A DNA stretch of 64,000 nt from Rhodopirellula sp. (lineage in GTDB: Bacteria; Planctomycetota; Planctomycetia; Pirellulales; Pirellulaceae). The DNA is taken from assembly GCA_002701385.1 (NCBI GenBank), contig NZVD01000082.1, forward strand, positions 1-64,000, read 5' to 3'. The translations under genes and the position numbers were made by a program. Shown here piece by piece: positions 16,543 through 26,093 of this stretch. The notes under the pieces are model-generated. The model worked only from the letters and a program-made list of their open reading frames with translations, ran no database searches and was not told where the DNA came from. Position 1 is the first letter of the stretch. Each line of letters begins with the position of its first letter.

Positions 16543-17406
16543 TTATTCTTCACCAGCTTCATCTGAATCTTCTGCGTCGTCCCCTAATTCCCAGTGAACG
16601 AATTGCTTCAAAGACAGACCAACGCTGGATGCGTAATCTCCCACAGTTTCTTTATTTTCTGCTTTGACGTATTCCTGAGAAGTTAAAACTCGCTCAGCAA
16701 AGAAGTTTCGCATACGGCCTTCAACCATCTTGTCGACGATATTCTCAGGCTTTCCTTCCGCCAACGCTGCTTCACGCAGGATGGTACGTTCGTTTTCAAC
16801 AATATCAGCAGGCAGGTCTTCCGGGCTAAGGCCTTCAGGTCGCATCGCGGCGATGTGCTGACTGATACCACGAGCGGCTTCGTCATCACTACCTTCTGCA
16901 GCAAGCAGGACACCGGAAACGGTACCAGCATTGTGACTGTATCCGCCACATCCGCCTTCTAGACGAACCATTCGGCCAATATTAAATACTTCGCGAATAC
17001 GATTGAAAAGATCGTTCTTCACATCGCTGAGAGTCGAGCCTGGTTGGCTTGGGCATTCCAGAGCCAGCAGTGAATCGGCATCATTCGTTTCTGGGTTAGC
17101 TGCGAGAGCAGATGCCAGATCATTGGCGAATTGAATAAACTCTTCGTTGGTGGTCACCGGAGCGCTCTCGCACTTTAGTTCAACCATCGCACCGGCTTGT
17201 TGGTCCAGACCGATGTGCAGTCCGAAGCGGCCAAATGCTGTGGTACGACCAGAGCGTTTTTCGAATACCTGAGCACCACGTTCACGCAACCACTGTACGG
17301 CGGCATCCTGATCTCCATCACATTCGGTTAATGCCTTCTTGCAATCCATCATAGGAAGGCCGGTTTTTTCTCGAAGTTCTTTAACTGCGGCGGCAGTAAC
17401 TGCCAT
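16543..17406 (-). CDS. tsf: Elongation factor Ts
   Basis: Guanine nucleotide exchange factor for EF-Tu. The N-terminal UBA-like region and family signature are clear (LREKTGLPMMDCKKAL, residues 10-25). They are followed by the core with VELKCESAPV and, later, RPEGLSPEDLPADIVENER. At 287 residues it is close to the bacterial norm. A short acidic tail (DDAEDSDEAGEE) ends the protein. It lies 141 bases downstream of rpsB in the same direction, the usual rpsB-tsf operon, and is closed by a strong terminator. Confidence 0.97.
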   Translation of the reverse strand: MAVTAAAVKELREKTGLPMMDCKKALTECDGDQDAAVQWLRERGAQVFEKRSGRTTAFGRFGLHIGLDQQAGAMVELKCESAPVTTNEEFIQFANDLASALAANPETNDADSLLALECPSQPGSTLSDVKNDLFNRIREVFNIGRMVRLEGGCGGYSHNAGTVSGVLLAAEGSDDEAARGISQHIAAMRPEGLSPEDLPADIVENERTILREAALAEGKPENIVDKMVEGRMRNFFAERVLTSQEYVKAENKETVGDYASSVGLSLKQFVHWELGDDAEDSDEAGEE

Positions 17407-17547
17407 AACAGATCTCCTTCAAATCTTGGTTTTAATCTTTGTGTCAATTGGAACTCTTGACCTGCTGGCATTCAGAGCGGACTCAGAAAAGGGTACAGCA
17501 AATCAGGAGGTTACGAGTTGAATTCTCTTAGGCCGAGACGCGATGGT

Positions 17548-18507
17548 CTAGCCTTCTTCTGCGGGAGTGTCGTCTGCTGCTTCCGGTGCAGGAGCTTCTT
17601 CAGCCGGAGTTGCCTCGGCAGTTGCTTCGTCCACTGGCGCCGCCTTTTCTGCAGGAGCGGCTTCTTCTGCGACAGCTTCTTCAGCTGGTGCTTCTTCAGC
17701 AGCGGGTTCTTCAGCAGCGGGTTCTTCAGCAGCGGGTTCTTCAGCGGGGGCAGCAGGAGCTTCTTCGACAGCAGGAGCTGCAGCAGCAACAGGGGAGGCA
17801 GGTGTTTCTTCGTGCACTGGTGCCACGCCTGTTTTTCCTTCGATCACAGCATCAGCCAAGTGTCGGAAGATGATTTCGATACTTCGCAAGCCGTCATCAT
17901 TACCTGGAATAGGAAGATCCACAGTGTCTGGGTCGCAATCGGTATCGATCAGAGCGATCGTAGCTATACCTAAGGCTTTGGCTTCGCGGATGGCATTCTT
18001 TTCTTTATTCGGATCCACGACGACAACACATTCAGGCATCCGGTTCATCGTTCGGATACCATTTAAGTTGCGGTACATTTTGCGGAATTCACGATTCAGC
18101 GAGGACTGCATCTTTTTCGAGTACTGATTAATATCATCACTCGCACGCAACGCTTCCAATTCTTCCAGGCGGCCGAGTCGATTTCGAATCGTGCGGAAGT
18201 TAGTAAGCGTACCACCGAGCCAGCGTTCGGAAACAAAGGGCATTCCACAGCGGGCGGCTTCCCGTTCAATGATCCCGCTTGCCTGGCGTTTGGTTCCGGC
18301 AAACAAAATCAAACTGCCACCTTCGGCAACTCGCTTCAGATATTTCTTAGCTCGCAACAAACCGCGAACGGTTTCGCGAATATCCATCACGTGGATTTGG
18401 TTTTTCTTCGCATAGATATAGGGTGCCATCTTCGGGTTCCAGCGACTTGTGCGGTGACCGAAGTGCACTCCAGCGGTAATAAGGTCTTTGACCAGATTCT
18501 CAGCCAT
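17548..18507 (-). CDS. rpsB: 30S ribosomal protein S2 with a long acidic Ala/Glu/Pro tail
   Basis: Small-subunit ribosomal protein S2. Residues 1 to about 225 are a standard S2, with [36 protein letters not shown] and [12 protein letters not shown]. About 90 further residues are low-complexity Ala/Glu/Pro, including three tandem copies of EEPAA encoded by a DNA-level repeat near 17697-17750. Most bacterial S2 proteins lack such a tail, although acidic extensions occur in several phyla. The first gene of the rpsB-tsf-pyrH-frr block, it has AAGGAAAT as ribosome site before the ATG. A long leader with a promoter-like pair and a palindrome lies upstream. Confidence 0.96.
   Translation of the reverse strand: MAENLVKDLITAGVHFGHRTSRWNPKMAPYIYAKKNQIHVMDIRETVRGLLRAKKYLKRVAEGGSLILFAGTKRQASGIIEREAARCGMPFVSERWLGGTLTNFRTIRNRLGRLEELEALRASDDINQYSKKMQSSLNREFRKMYRNLNGIRTMNRMPECVVVVDPNKEKNAIREAKALGIATIALIDTDCDPDTVDLPIPGNDDGLRSIEIIFRHLADAVIEGKTGVAPVHEETPASPVAAAAPAVEEAPAAPAEEPAAEEPAAEEPAAEEAPAEEAVAEEAAPAEKAAPVDEATAEATPAEEAPAPEAADDTPAEEG
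17697..17753 (-). repeat. Tandem repeat in the rpsB tail
   Basis: An 18-base unit (plus-strand reading close to TTCTTCAGCAGCGGG) is repeated about three times in frame. It encodes the repeated Glu-Glu-Pro-Ala-Ala block. Near-identical units suggest recent expansion by slippage. Confidence 0.8.
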
Positions 18508-18647
18508 AATAATTTCCTTTTATTCTATTGGATTCAGGCGATAACACGGACGGTGTATGGCTTTGCAACCTATCAAGCAGTTTGCTCGACCCGTATTACA
18601 GGGGTTCCCTTGGCCTGACAACCAAAAGGTGTCGGGGCGATTCATTC

Positions 18648-18730
18648 CGGCTTGCTATTTAAGCCGAGTAAAACGAACCGCGTAATCCCTAAATCTACAC
18701 CCCAAAATCAGTTCGGTCAATTGACCAAAC
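18648..18730 (-). promoter_or_regulatory. Promoter, palindrome and leader hairpin upstream of rpsB
   Basis: On the minus strand TTGACC (18720-18715) and TAGATT (18697-18692) are 17 bases apart, a plausible sigma70-type promoter. The -35 box sits inside a near-perfect 20-base palindrome (18711-18730, core GGTCAATTGACC), an operator-like layout. Downstream in the transcript a 6-bp stem CGGCTT/AAGCCG (18648-18653 with 18661-18666) may form in the leader. The leader would be about 180 bases long, which suits autogenous control by S2, but I cannot match it to a known S2 leader motif. Confidence 0.4.
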
Positions 18731-18884
18731 CCTAAAACCCACTATTCGGCAGGAAAGAGTATCGAATCCTATTGGAATTGATCGCGAGGTGAGGATTTTG
18801 TGGGGAATTTCAGGTCACACCTCTAATAAAGAAAGGACAAAACAAGGACAAATATAGGACTAACGCAGGTTGTTCTGAAGTTTC

Positions 18885-19046
18885 TTATTCCTGCGATTCC
18901 CACTGGTCTAGATACTTGACCACGCTGCGACAGCAATCCACAATGGCTTGTTTGTGAAACAATTGTTGGGGTAGCCGGTCGTCACGTTGAATCCGGCGTA
19001 CACATCCCCAGATCCAGTTTAAGTTCGTACTAAAAGGGAGAATCAC
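18885..19046 (-). CDS. Possible 53-residue protein or gene remnant, unrecognised
   Basis: An open frame on the minus strand from a GTG at 19046 to TAA at 18885, directly upstream of and antisense to the purA ribosome site. The translation has a protein-like mix: an aromatic N-terminus ([11 protein letters not shown]) and a helical C-terminus ([17 protein letters not shown]). I recognise no family and see no ribosome site. It may be the end of a decayed gene or chance. Confidence 0.2.
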   Translation of the reverse strand: MILPFSTNLNWIWGCVRRIQRDDRLPQQLFHKQAIVDCCRSVVKYLDQWESQE

Positions 19047-19047
19047 T

Positions 19048-20361
19048 GTGCCGGGCACCTGTGTGATTGGTTTGCAGTGGGGCGATGAAGCAAAAGGAAA
19101 GCTTGTCGACCTATTAACTCCGAATTTTGATATTGTCTGCCGTTATCAGGGTGGGTCCAACGCTGGCCATACCGTGGTGACAGGCGATAAAGTTTATAAA
19201 CTTCATCTGATCCCCAGCGGTATTCTTAATCCGGGGACAATGAACATCATCGCTCCGGGCGTCGTGCTCAATCCAGGTACGATTATTGAGGAATTAGAAG
19301 GCCTCAAAGCCAAGGGGATTGACGCGGATAATCTTAAGATCAGCGAGCGAGTGCACGTGGTCTTCCCGTGGCACATTGCCGAAGATCGCGTGATGAATGC
19401 CAAAAAGGTGAAGGGCGAATCCATCGGTACTACATTACGAGGGATTGGTCCCTGTTACCGAGATAAAGTCGGGCGTTCGTTTGCTATTCGCTTGGCAGAT
19501 ATGCTACGTGATGACTTTCCAGAGCGAGTGGCGACCATTGTAGAGGCCAAGAATTCCATGCTGGCTCCGATTGCCGGTGATGAATTCGAGCCACTTGATG
19601 CAGACGCGATCACCGCTGAGTATTCTGCCTATGCTCAAACCCTACGTCCTTTCGTGGCAGATACGACTAACTACTTGCTCGATGCTGTCGATGATTCTAA
19701 ATCGATCCTCTTCGAAGGAGCTCAAGGGTCACTTCTTGATATCGACCACGGGACGTTTCCCTTTGTCACCAGCTCTAACTCGTCAGGCGTTGGTATTTCT
19801 TCCGGCTCCGGAGTACCAGCTCGTTCCATCAATAAAGTGATTGGTGTGATCAAAGCCTACAGTACACGAGTGGGGGGCGGACCGTTTCCGACCGAGCAGG
19901 AAAACGATATCGGGCAAAAGATTCGTGATCTTGGAAATGAATACGGTACCACGACCGGACGCCCACGACGATGTGGTTGGTTTGATGCCGTGGCCGTTCG
20001 TTACACAGCTCGCCTGAGTGGTGTAAGCGCCTTGTCGCTCATGATGATGGATGTCGTATCTATGCTACCGGAAGTAAAAATCTGTGTGGCCTATGAGTTG
20101 GATGGAAAACAGATTACGCACTTCCCAAGTGATGCTGATGATCTTCGTCGTGTGCAGCCGATTTATGAAACCTTCGAAGGTTGGAATACCGATTTGACAT
20201 CAGCGACAAGCTACGATGAATTTCCGGCAGCTGCCAAAGCCTATATCGATCGCGTTAGTGAGTTAATTGGTGTGCCCGTCGAAGTCGCTTCAGTCGGACC
20301 GGACCGTGCTCAGACGATCGTACTGGCAGACTCAGTACAGCATCTTGCTGGCTTGGCATAA
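19048..20361 (+). CDS. purA: Adenylosuccinate synthetase
   Basis: Condenses IMP and aspartate with GTP in AMP synthesis. The 437 residues contain the N-terminal P-loop-like [14 protein letters not shown] (family pattern GDEGKGK, here with Ala in place of the first Gly), NAGHTV, the IMP-binding [36 protein letters not shown], and [12 protein letters not shown]. Start is GTG 19048, with AGGGAG about eight bases upstream. The gene stands alone on the plus strand, with 252 bases before uppS. The Gly-to-Ala change in GDEAKGK is the only oddity I noticed. Confidence 0.96.
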   Translation: MPGTCVIGLQWGDEAKGKLVDLLTPNFDIVCRYQGGSNAGHTVVTGDKVYKLHLIPSGILNPGTMNIIAPGVVLNPGTIIEELEGLKAKGIDADNLKISERVHVVFPWHIAEDRVMNAKKVKGESIGTTLRGIGPCYRDKVGRSFAIRLADMLRDDFPERVATIVEAKNSMLAPIAGDEFEPLDADAITAEYSAYAQTLRPFVADTTNYLLDAVDDSKSILFEGAQGSLLDIDHGTFPFVTSSNSSGVGISSGSGVPARSINKVIGVIKAYSTRVGGGPFPTEQENDIGQKIRDLGNEYGTTTGRPRRCGWFDAVAVRYTARLSGVSALSLMMMDVVSMLPEVKICVAYELDGKQITHFPSDADDLRRVQPIYETFEGWNTDLTSATSYDEFPAAAKAYIDRVSELIGVPVEVASVGPDRAQTIVLADSVQHLAGLA

Positions 20362-20508
20362 CGCAAACGCTTTACAGCTACTCGGATTCCAAAGCATAGG
20401 CAAAAGTCTCGGCTGAGAACGGGAGTATTGTACTAATTCATGAGAGGAATTGGCTGCGCCGCGATTTTGAACTTTTGTAACATTCAGTTCGTATCTCTTT
20501 GTATGACC

Positions 20509-20538
20509 TTGAGTTATCTACCGCCTCTACGGGATAAT
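20509..20538 (+). promoter_or_regulatory. Possible promoter of uppS-cdsA
   Basis: TTGAGT (20509-20514) and GATAAT (20533-20538) with an 18-base spacer, 75 bases upstream of the uppS ATG. Both hexamers match four to five of the six consensus bases. The rest of the 252-base purA-uppS gap shows nothing I can name. Confidence 0.4.
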
Positions 20539-20613
20539 GAATCATATAGTTGTAGCGTTTTGGATTCACCCAAATGCTGATCAGATTCTCCCTACGTCCT
20601 TTCTGCACATTGT

Positions 20614-21381
20614 ATGTCTACCAGTATTCCACAACGATCCTCGACGCTGTCTGATAAGACAGTGAGTCAGGACGTTAAGCTTCTACCCAGGCATATCGCC
20701 ATTATTATGGACGGGAATGGTAGATGGGCACAGCAGCGAGATCTTCCTCGGATTGAAGGGCACCGTCAGGGAGTTAGTAGCGTGCGACGCACGGTCGAGG
20801 AATGTGCTCGATTGAATATTGAGCAACTGACACTGTTCTGTCTATCAAGTGAAAATTGGAAACGTCCTTCCCATGAACTTGATTTTCTCATGCACTTGCT
20901 TGAGCAGTACATGATTGAAGAACGTGGCCTGCTCATGAAGCAGGGGATTCGTGTGCAGGTGATTGGGCGACGTGAAGGAATTCCCGATCGCGTCCTTAAC
21001 GAAATCAATAAGACGATTGAATTGACCAGTGCCAACCAGGGGACCACGCTTTGTCTGGCGATCAATTATGGTGCTCGCGGTGAAATCTCGGACGCCTTAA
21101 AGCAAATCGCTTGTCAGATTGAAACTGGACTGCTAAAGGCCACGGATGTCGACGAGCAATTGATCTCTGAAAATCTCTACACCTCCGGTATGCCAGATCC
21201 TGATTTACTGATCCGTACCAGTGGTGAAATGAGGATTAGTAACTTTCTGTTGTGGCAGATCAGTTATGCCGAACTCTGGGTGACGGAAAAATTCTGGCCC
21301 GAATTTACAGAAGAGGATTTGCATCAGGCGATGAATGTCTTCGCTACAAGAAACCGTCGTTTCGGCGGACTCACTTCTTAA
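20614..21381 (+). CDS. uppS: Undecaprenyl-diphosphate synthase-type cis-prenyltransferase
   Basis: Elongates farnesyl diphosphate with isopentenyl units to make the polyprenyl carrier lipid for peptidoglycan and other glycans. The diagnostic IIMDGNGRWAQQR is present, with catalytic Asp33. GHRQGVSSVRRTV, LFCLSSENWKRP and the C-terminal PDLLIRTSGEMRISNFLLWQ and YAELWVTEKFWPEF also fit the family. At 255 residues it is normal in length. It lies 19 bases before cdsA, the common uppS-cdsA pair. The lipid product would also supply the DPPR synthase-like and GT2 enzymes elsewhere in the window (inference). Confidence 0.96.
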   Translation: MSTSIPQRSSTLSDKTVSQDVKLLPRHIAIIMDGNGRWAQQRDLPRIEGHRQGVSSVRRTVEECARLNIEQLTLFCLSSENWKRPSHELDFLMHLLEQYMIEERGLLMKQGIRVQVIGRREGIPDRVLNEINKTIELTSANQGTTLCLAINYGARGEISDALKQIACQIETGLLKATDVDEQLISENLYTSGMPDPDLLIRTSGEMRISNFLLWQISYAELWVTEKFWPEFTEEDLHQAMNVFATRNRRFGGLTS

Positions 21382-21400
21382 AACAAAATAGGGAACGACG

Positions 21401-22357
21401 GTGCTTCATAAACGACTTGCCGCTTCGGCGGTTATCTTGACTTGTCTGGGAACACTCCTGCACTTCGATTTTCACCATCCTTTATTCGGTGTAGGTGGTT
21501 TCTTGTTGTTGCCACTGTTACTTGTGATTGCCCTCATGGCGACAGCTGAGCTGGGCGAGATGTTGATCAAAGCCGGACTGGAACTTCGCCTCAAACACGT
21601 TCTCTTCAGCGTGGCGATCGTTCATGTACTTACCTTCATTCCATCGCTGATGGATGCGTTTAGTGAATCAGGGTATCCGGACGATTGTCCTGTGGGCCGT
21701 GTTGGATGGATTGGGATCGGTACGGTGCTGGCAATGTGCTGGTTGTTCCTGATTGAAATGTGTAAGTTCAAACAACCAGGGGGCGCTATTCAACGTCTTG
21801 CTAACTCCATGCTGATAGTGGGCTATACGGGGACGGCCTTGAGTTTTCTTACCATCTTGAGGACGTTGCAGATTGGTACCGAACAAACCCACTCAGCCTG
21901 GGGTATGTGCGCGATAATCTCCGTGATTGTGATTACCAAGTGTGGCGACAGCGGTGCTTATTTCACCGGCAAAAGTTTGGGCCGACACAAGATGGCTCCC
22001 ATTCTGAGCCCAAAGAAAACGATCGAAGGTGCCGTTGGTGCCTTTCTTAGTGGAATGGGAGCTTCGATTGCGTTCGGTCACTGGGTGGTGCCAGCAATTC
22101 TCTCCATAGCTACGGAAACCGAGATGACAATTTCAGTCGGACCTGTGTGGGCCTGGGCCTTATACGGCTTGGTCATCACTCTGGCCGGCATGATTGGTGA
22201 CTTGGCAGAGTCGTTGATCAAGCGTGATTCTCAGGTGAAGGACTCGAGTACCTGGGTTCCAGGGCTGGGCGGTGTTCTGGATATTATGGATTCGGTTACG
22301 TTTTCGTTGGTGCCAGCCTACTTGTTCTGGATTTCGACCTGGCTGACCGGTAGCTAA
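21401..22357 (+). CDS. cdsA: Phosphatidate cytidylyltransferase
   Basis: Makes CDP-diacylglycerol, the precursor of bacterial phospholipids, from CTP and phosphatidate in the inner membrane. The 318-residue protein has about eight membrane segments and the C-terminal family signature, seen as KRDSQVKDSSTW followed by PGLGGVLDIMDS. The conserved GDSGAYFTGKSLGRHKMAP segment, also part of the active site, is present. Start is GTG at 21401, just after uppS; the ribosome site is weak. It is likely translated with uppS from one transcript. Confidence 0.93.
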   Translation: MLHKRLAASAVILTCLGTLLHFDFHHPLFGVGGFLLLPLLLVIALMATAELGEMLIKAGLELRLKHVLFSVAIVHVLTFIPSLMDAFSESGYPDDCPVGRVGWIGIGTVLAMCWLFLIEMCKFKQPGGAIQRLANSMLIVGYTGTALSFLTILRTLQIGTEQTHSAWGMCAIISVIVITKCGDSGAYFTGKSLGRHKMAPILSPKKTIEGAVGAFLSGMGASIAFGHWVVPAILSIATETEMTISVGPVWAWALYGLVITLAGMIGDLAESLIKRDSQVKDSSTWVPGLGGVLDIMDSVTFSLVPAYLFWISTWLTGS

Positions 22358-22618
22358 GTGGCTTGCTTGAGCTGGTCATTTTCAGTTTTTTCAGAAGAAT
22401 ATCGATACGTGTCTGAATCATACTGGGGCGTATTGGGGCGTAATTCGTCGTACTTCAGACTGTTATAACCCCTATAAACGGTGAGTATTGGCTGTGAGGG
22501 GAGATATTTCATCCCCTTATTTCATGCAATCAATCGATGCATTGGGGTATAGTTAACAGGCGAGAGGAGTGCCAAATCTTGTGGGACTCCTATTCAAGTA
22601 CCTCATCTTATTTAATCC

Positions 22619-23578
22619 ATGATTGAAGCTACTCTTCCGTTTCCCCGACAACAGGATCTACTTGTACTCTTCGGTACGAAAGATCAGAATCTCCGTTTGC
22701 TACGGGATCAGTTACGCGTGAATGTTACCCACGGTGATGGCTCTTTAGTCGTTCGTGGAGACGAACCGAATGTTCATCAGGCGACCGATGTACTTGAGCA
22801 ACTTAAGAACATCGTTCAACGCAGTGGTGAATTGTCATTTGAAGAGACCAAGCGAGTGGTCGACCGAGTCACTGGTGTCTTCGGTGAAACCATGGATACG
22901 GAAATCGACGTGATGGCTGCCAGTCAGCCGATCGTACCGCGTACAGCAGGACAAGCGAGATACATCAAAGCGATTCGAGAGAATGATCTGGTCTTCGCGT
23001 TGGGACCGGCCGGGACGGGAAAAACTTTCTTAGCCGTGGCGTTGGCGGTGGAAGCTCTCAAACACAAACTCATTCGCAAAATTGTGTTGGTCAGGCCGGC
23101 GGTGGAAGCAGGGGAAAGCCTGGGATTCTTGCCGGGCGATATGCATGCGAAAATCAATCCCTATCTTCGCCCGTTACTTGACTCGCTTCACAGCATGATC
23201 GATTTTGATGTCATTCAGGAATATATGGAAAAGGATGTGATCGAAGTCGTCCCGTTGGCATATATGCGAGGGCGGACGTTAGACGAGGCATTTATTATTC
23301 TGGATGAAGCGCAAAATGCGACGATCAGTCAAATGAAGATGTTCCTGACCAGAATGGGAGCAAAATCGAAGATCGTCGTATCCGGTGACGGAACGCAAAT
23401 CGATTTGCCGAAAAATGTACGAAGCGGTTTGTTGGATGCCACACGCCGGTTGGCTAGTATCTCTGGAGTGGCAGCTATAAAACTCGATGCATCGGATATT
23501 GTCCGTCACCGTTTGGTGCAGGAAATCGTGGATGCTTATGAGCCGGTCGATGATTCGGCCCGAAAACGGAAGAAATAG
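22619..23578 (+). CDS. phoH: PhoH-like ATPase
   Basis: P-loop ATPase of the PhoH/YbeZ family, linked in bacteria to RNA metabolism together with YbeY. The N-terminal 110 residues resemble a KH-like or single-strand-binding region. Then come Walker A GPAGTGKT (residues 129-136), the family-typical RPAVEAGESLGFLPGD, and Walker B IILDEAQNAT. Length 319 is typical. It opens a tight train: the 7TM-HD gene begins six bases after its stop and ybeY follows, the standard phoH-HD-ybeY neighbourhood. The 261-base gap upstream contains two small hairpins (AGGGGA/TCCCCT near 22497-22517 and AGGAGT/ACTCCT near 22565-22591) but no clear promoter. Confidence 0.94.
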   Translation: MIEATLPFPRQQDLLVLFGTKDQNLRLLRDQLRVNVTHGDGSLVVRGDEPNVHQATDVLEQLKNIVQRSGELSFEETKRVVDRVTGVFGETMDTEIDVMAASQPIVPRTAGQARYIKAIRENDLVFALGPAGTGKTFLAVALAVEALKHKLIRKIVLVRPAVEAGESLGFLPGDMHAKINPYLRPLLDSLHSMIDFDVIQEYMEKDVIEVVPLAYMRGRTLDEAFIILDEAQNATISQMKMFLTRMGAKSKIVVSGDGTQIDLPKNVRSGLLDATRRLASISGVAAIKLDASDIVRHRLVQEIVDAYEPVDDSARKRKK

Positions 23579-23584
23579 GCAGGC

Positions 23585-25966
23585 ATGATGGCAAGCGGTT
23601 CTTCCAAAAAATCACGCTCATCAAGAGCAGACTCATTCCAACTCTCCAAAACACGTTTGCGCGAAGTTGTATTCGAAGCGCTGCGAAACGGAAAGAACTG
23701 GGGGCATATCGTGTTATGCCTCATCGCTGCGTTGCTGATGTGGGGAATTACACAGGGGTGGACGCCCCCGTTTCAGTATCGAATCGGCTTTATCCCTGAA
23801 CGTGATATTGTTGCTGCTGTATCCTTTAAGGTCGAAGACGAAATTGGTACCGAGGTCATGCAGCGACGAGCCGTTGCTGAGACGCTGTGTATCTATAACA
23901 ACGATACGTACCAACTCAGCAAACAAAAGAAAGACCTGTCGCTGGCAATCAATGATCTGGTCACTGCCGAATCCTGGGAATCTGCTCCTCATCAACTGTG
24001 GGAACCGTTTCTGGATATGGAAGACGCAGGTTCCTCCGATACACTGCAAAGCGCCGCAGAGCGTTTGGCAGATACTCGGCCTGATTACGAACGGTTTGTG
24101 CAGTTACTGGAGACAGAACAGCAGCGAGAGCTACTCGGTAAGGCGTTAGATAATCTCTATCAACCGTGGCTGCAAAATGGCGTGCTGGAACAACTTGGGC
24201 ATTCCGAAGAGGAAGGGCGGCTGGATTCGATTCAAATCAGCGGAGAGCAACCTGGTGTTGATGTCATTGTGAACGTTTCGGATGTTCGGCAAAGCGAGAT
24301 CCTTCGGATGCTCACCGACTCATTGGGAGAATCACTCGCATTATTGAATTTGGAATTGGATGACCAACAGTTCTTGTTGAGTCATCTGGAGTTTTGGATT
24401 CGAGCAAACACCATTCCGGAAACTCTGAAAATAGATACTGCGTTAAGTATGAAACGTAGACAGAGTGAGCGCGAAAGTGTCGAACAGCAATTTCGTGCAT
24501 TCCAGCCGGGGCAGACTCTGGCCAACGAAGGGGAACCACTACAGGCAAGCGAAATTGCTTTGCTGAGAAAAGAATACGACGCCCGGTTTAACACCCAGTT
24601 GCTGGAGGTAAGCAGTTTGCTGGGATTCGGGATTGCCAGCTTTGGTATGTTCCTCGCCGTATTCCTGCTTTGTGGTGTTTACCTGGCGGTGTATGAGCGG
24701 AATGTAGTGAGTGACACGGCAAGTCTAATTCGTCTGCTCGTGCTCTCAACCATTGTTGTTCTATTGGCCACGACCACCGCCAATGATACGTGGCGAGCAG
24801 AGTTAATTCCGCTGTCGATGTTTGCCATGATATTGACCATTTCGTTTCGCCGTGAATCGGCTTTGTTGGTTGCCTCTGCCGTTGCTTTGGTTGTCGCCGT
24901 TGCCAACGGGAATTCTCTGCCGGGATTTATTATTGTCTTTTCAGCCATTGCTGCCTCCTGTCTGTTAATGGGAAGGGTGCGATCGCGTGTAAGACTGATC
25001 AGTGTGGGGGTCGGGGCAGGGATCATCACTCTGGCCACAACCATCGGTGTGAGTACACTTGCCGGTCAGACGTTTGGCTCCACCGGACTCGAGTTTTGGG
25101 ACCAATTGTTAGAACGAGATGCTGCCGATGTGAACTATCTGACCAACCTGCTTCAAGGAGCAGGGTGGTATGGGATTTGTGTCGTATTGGCCGGATTCTT
25201 TATGACCGGGTTGTTGCCAATTATCGAGTGGATCTTTGGAGTTCAGACTGACATTAGTTTGTTGGAATTGGGCGATCCGGCCCACCCGTTACTTCAGGAA
25301 TTGAAAAATCGTGCTCCAGGGACGTTTACTCACTCACTCAATGTGGGGATGTTATCCGAGCCGGCTGCCGATGCCATCGGGGCCAATGGATTACTGTGTC
25401 GAGTCGGTGCGTATTTTCATGACATCGGAAAGATGTTTAAACCGGAGTACTTTGCTGAAAACCAGGAAGAAAACCGCCATGAACAACTCCTGCCTTCGAT
25501 GAGTAGACTGGTGATTATATCCCATGTCAAAGACGGAGCGGACTTAGGTCGTAAACACCACCTTCCACAATCGTTTATTGATCTGATCGAACAGCATCAC
25601 GGAACCACCATCGTCGAGTATTTCTATCATCAGGCTAAAACGTCTAATTCTGAGTCGGATGTGGAAGAATCGGATTATCGCTATCCCGGGCCCAAACCTC
25701 AGTCCCGCGAGGCAGCGGTGATGATGTTGGCAGATGCCGTCGAGAGTGCCAGTCGCACACTCGATGAACCCGCTCCGGCCCGAGTGGAACATTTGGTGAA
25801 TGAGCTAGCCATGAAACGACTACTCGATGGTCAATTTGACGAATGCGGACTGACGCTATCAGAATTAAGTACCATCCAACGATCCTTGGTTAAGTCGCTG
25901 TTGGCGTTATTACACAAGCGCGTGGAATACCCAGAAGGTGAAGAAGCTAAGAAGTTTATAGGCTGA
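23585..25966 (+). CDS. 7TM-HD family phosphohydrolase (PgpH-like)
   Basis: Membrane-bound HD-domain hydrolase. Homologues such as Listeria PgpH degrade cyclic di-AMP, so that activity is suggested but not shown. Residues 1-60 are basic, followed by one membrane segment and a large extracytoplasmic domain (about 70-340). Seven membrane helices (about 345-570) lead to the C-terminal HD domain with TFTHSLNVGML, the metal pair His612-Asp613 in HDIGK, and a further EQHHGTT motif. Length is 793 residues. It lies between phoH and ybeY in the usual order. Two ATGs occur in tandem at the start, and I used the first. A dispersed repeat copy lies between it and ybeY. Confidence 0.9.
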   Translation: MMASGSSKKSRSSRADSFQLSKTRLREVVFEALRNGKNWGHIVLCLIAALLMWGITQGWTPPFQYRIGFIPERDIVAAVSFKVEDEIGTEVMQRRAVAETLCIYNNDTYQLSKQKKDLSLAINDLVTAESWESAPHQLWEPFLDMEDAGSSDTLQSAAERLADTRPDYERFVQLLETEQQRELLGKALDNLYQPWLQNGVLEQLGHSEEEGRLDSIQISGEQPGVDVIVNVSDVRQSEILRMLTDSLGESLALLNLELDDQQFLLSHLEFWIRANTIPETLKIDTALSMKRRQSERESVEQQFRAFQPGQTLANEGEPLQASEIALLRKEYDARFNTQLLEVSSLLGFGIASFGMFLAVFLLCGVYLAVYERNVVSDTASLIRLLVLSTIVVLLATTTANDTWRAELIPLSMFAMILTISFRRESALLVASAVALVVAVANGNSLPGFIIVFSAIAASCLLMGRVRSRVRLISVGVGAGIITLATTIGVSTLAGQTFGSTGLEFWDQLLERDAADVNYLTNLLQGAGWYGICVVLAGFFMTGLLPIIEWIFGVQTDISLLELGDPAHPLLQELKNRAPGTFTHSLNVGMLSEPAADAIGANGLLCRVGAYFHDIGKMFKPEYFAENQEENRHEQLLPSMSRLVIISHVKDGADLGRKHHLPQSFIDLIEQHHGTTIVEYFYHQAKTSNSESDVEESDYRYPGPKPQSREAAVMMLADAVESASRTLDEPAPARVEHLVNELAMKRLLDGQFDECGLTLSELSTIQRSLVKSLLALLHKRVEYPEGEEAKKFIG

Positions 25967-25969
25967 TGA

Positions 25970-26050
25970 ACCATTTAGCCATTTAACCATGTGACAATTA
26001 GACCCGACTACGTCCTTCGGACTACGACGGGTAAACTCGAGGACAATTGG
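25970..26050 (+). repeat. Dispersed hairpin repeat, copy B
   Basis: CATTTAGCCATTTAACCA-type units, then GACCCGACTACGTCC-TTC-GGACTACGACGGGTAAACTC. The centre forms a GTCC/GGAC hairpin with CCCG/CGGG at the outer end. It sits inside the phoH-HD-ybeY gene train, where nothing else separates the genes. Confidence 0.65.
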
Positions 26051-26093
26051 GCAGTTTATTAGTACTTTAGGCGACAAGTCGTTTAGCGAAAAC

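Larger units (their letters stand above)
18508..19047. other. Intergenic stretch between rpsB and purA
   Basis: About 540 bases without a recognised gene between divergent rpsB and purA. The rpsB-proximal half holds the promoter, palindrome and leader described separately. The purA-proximal half holds one short open frame on the minus strand (18885-19046). I see no tRNA, known riboswitch or terminator in it. Confidence 0.6.

Noticed and set aside
17567-18127. Long open frame on the plus strand, Ser/Ala/Gly-rich, opposite rpsB
   Set aside because: It mirrors the low-complexity Ala/Glu/Pro tail and core of S2 on the other strand; the composition is a by-product of that repeat.
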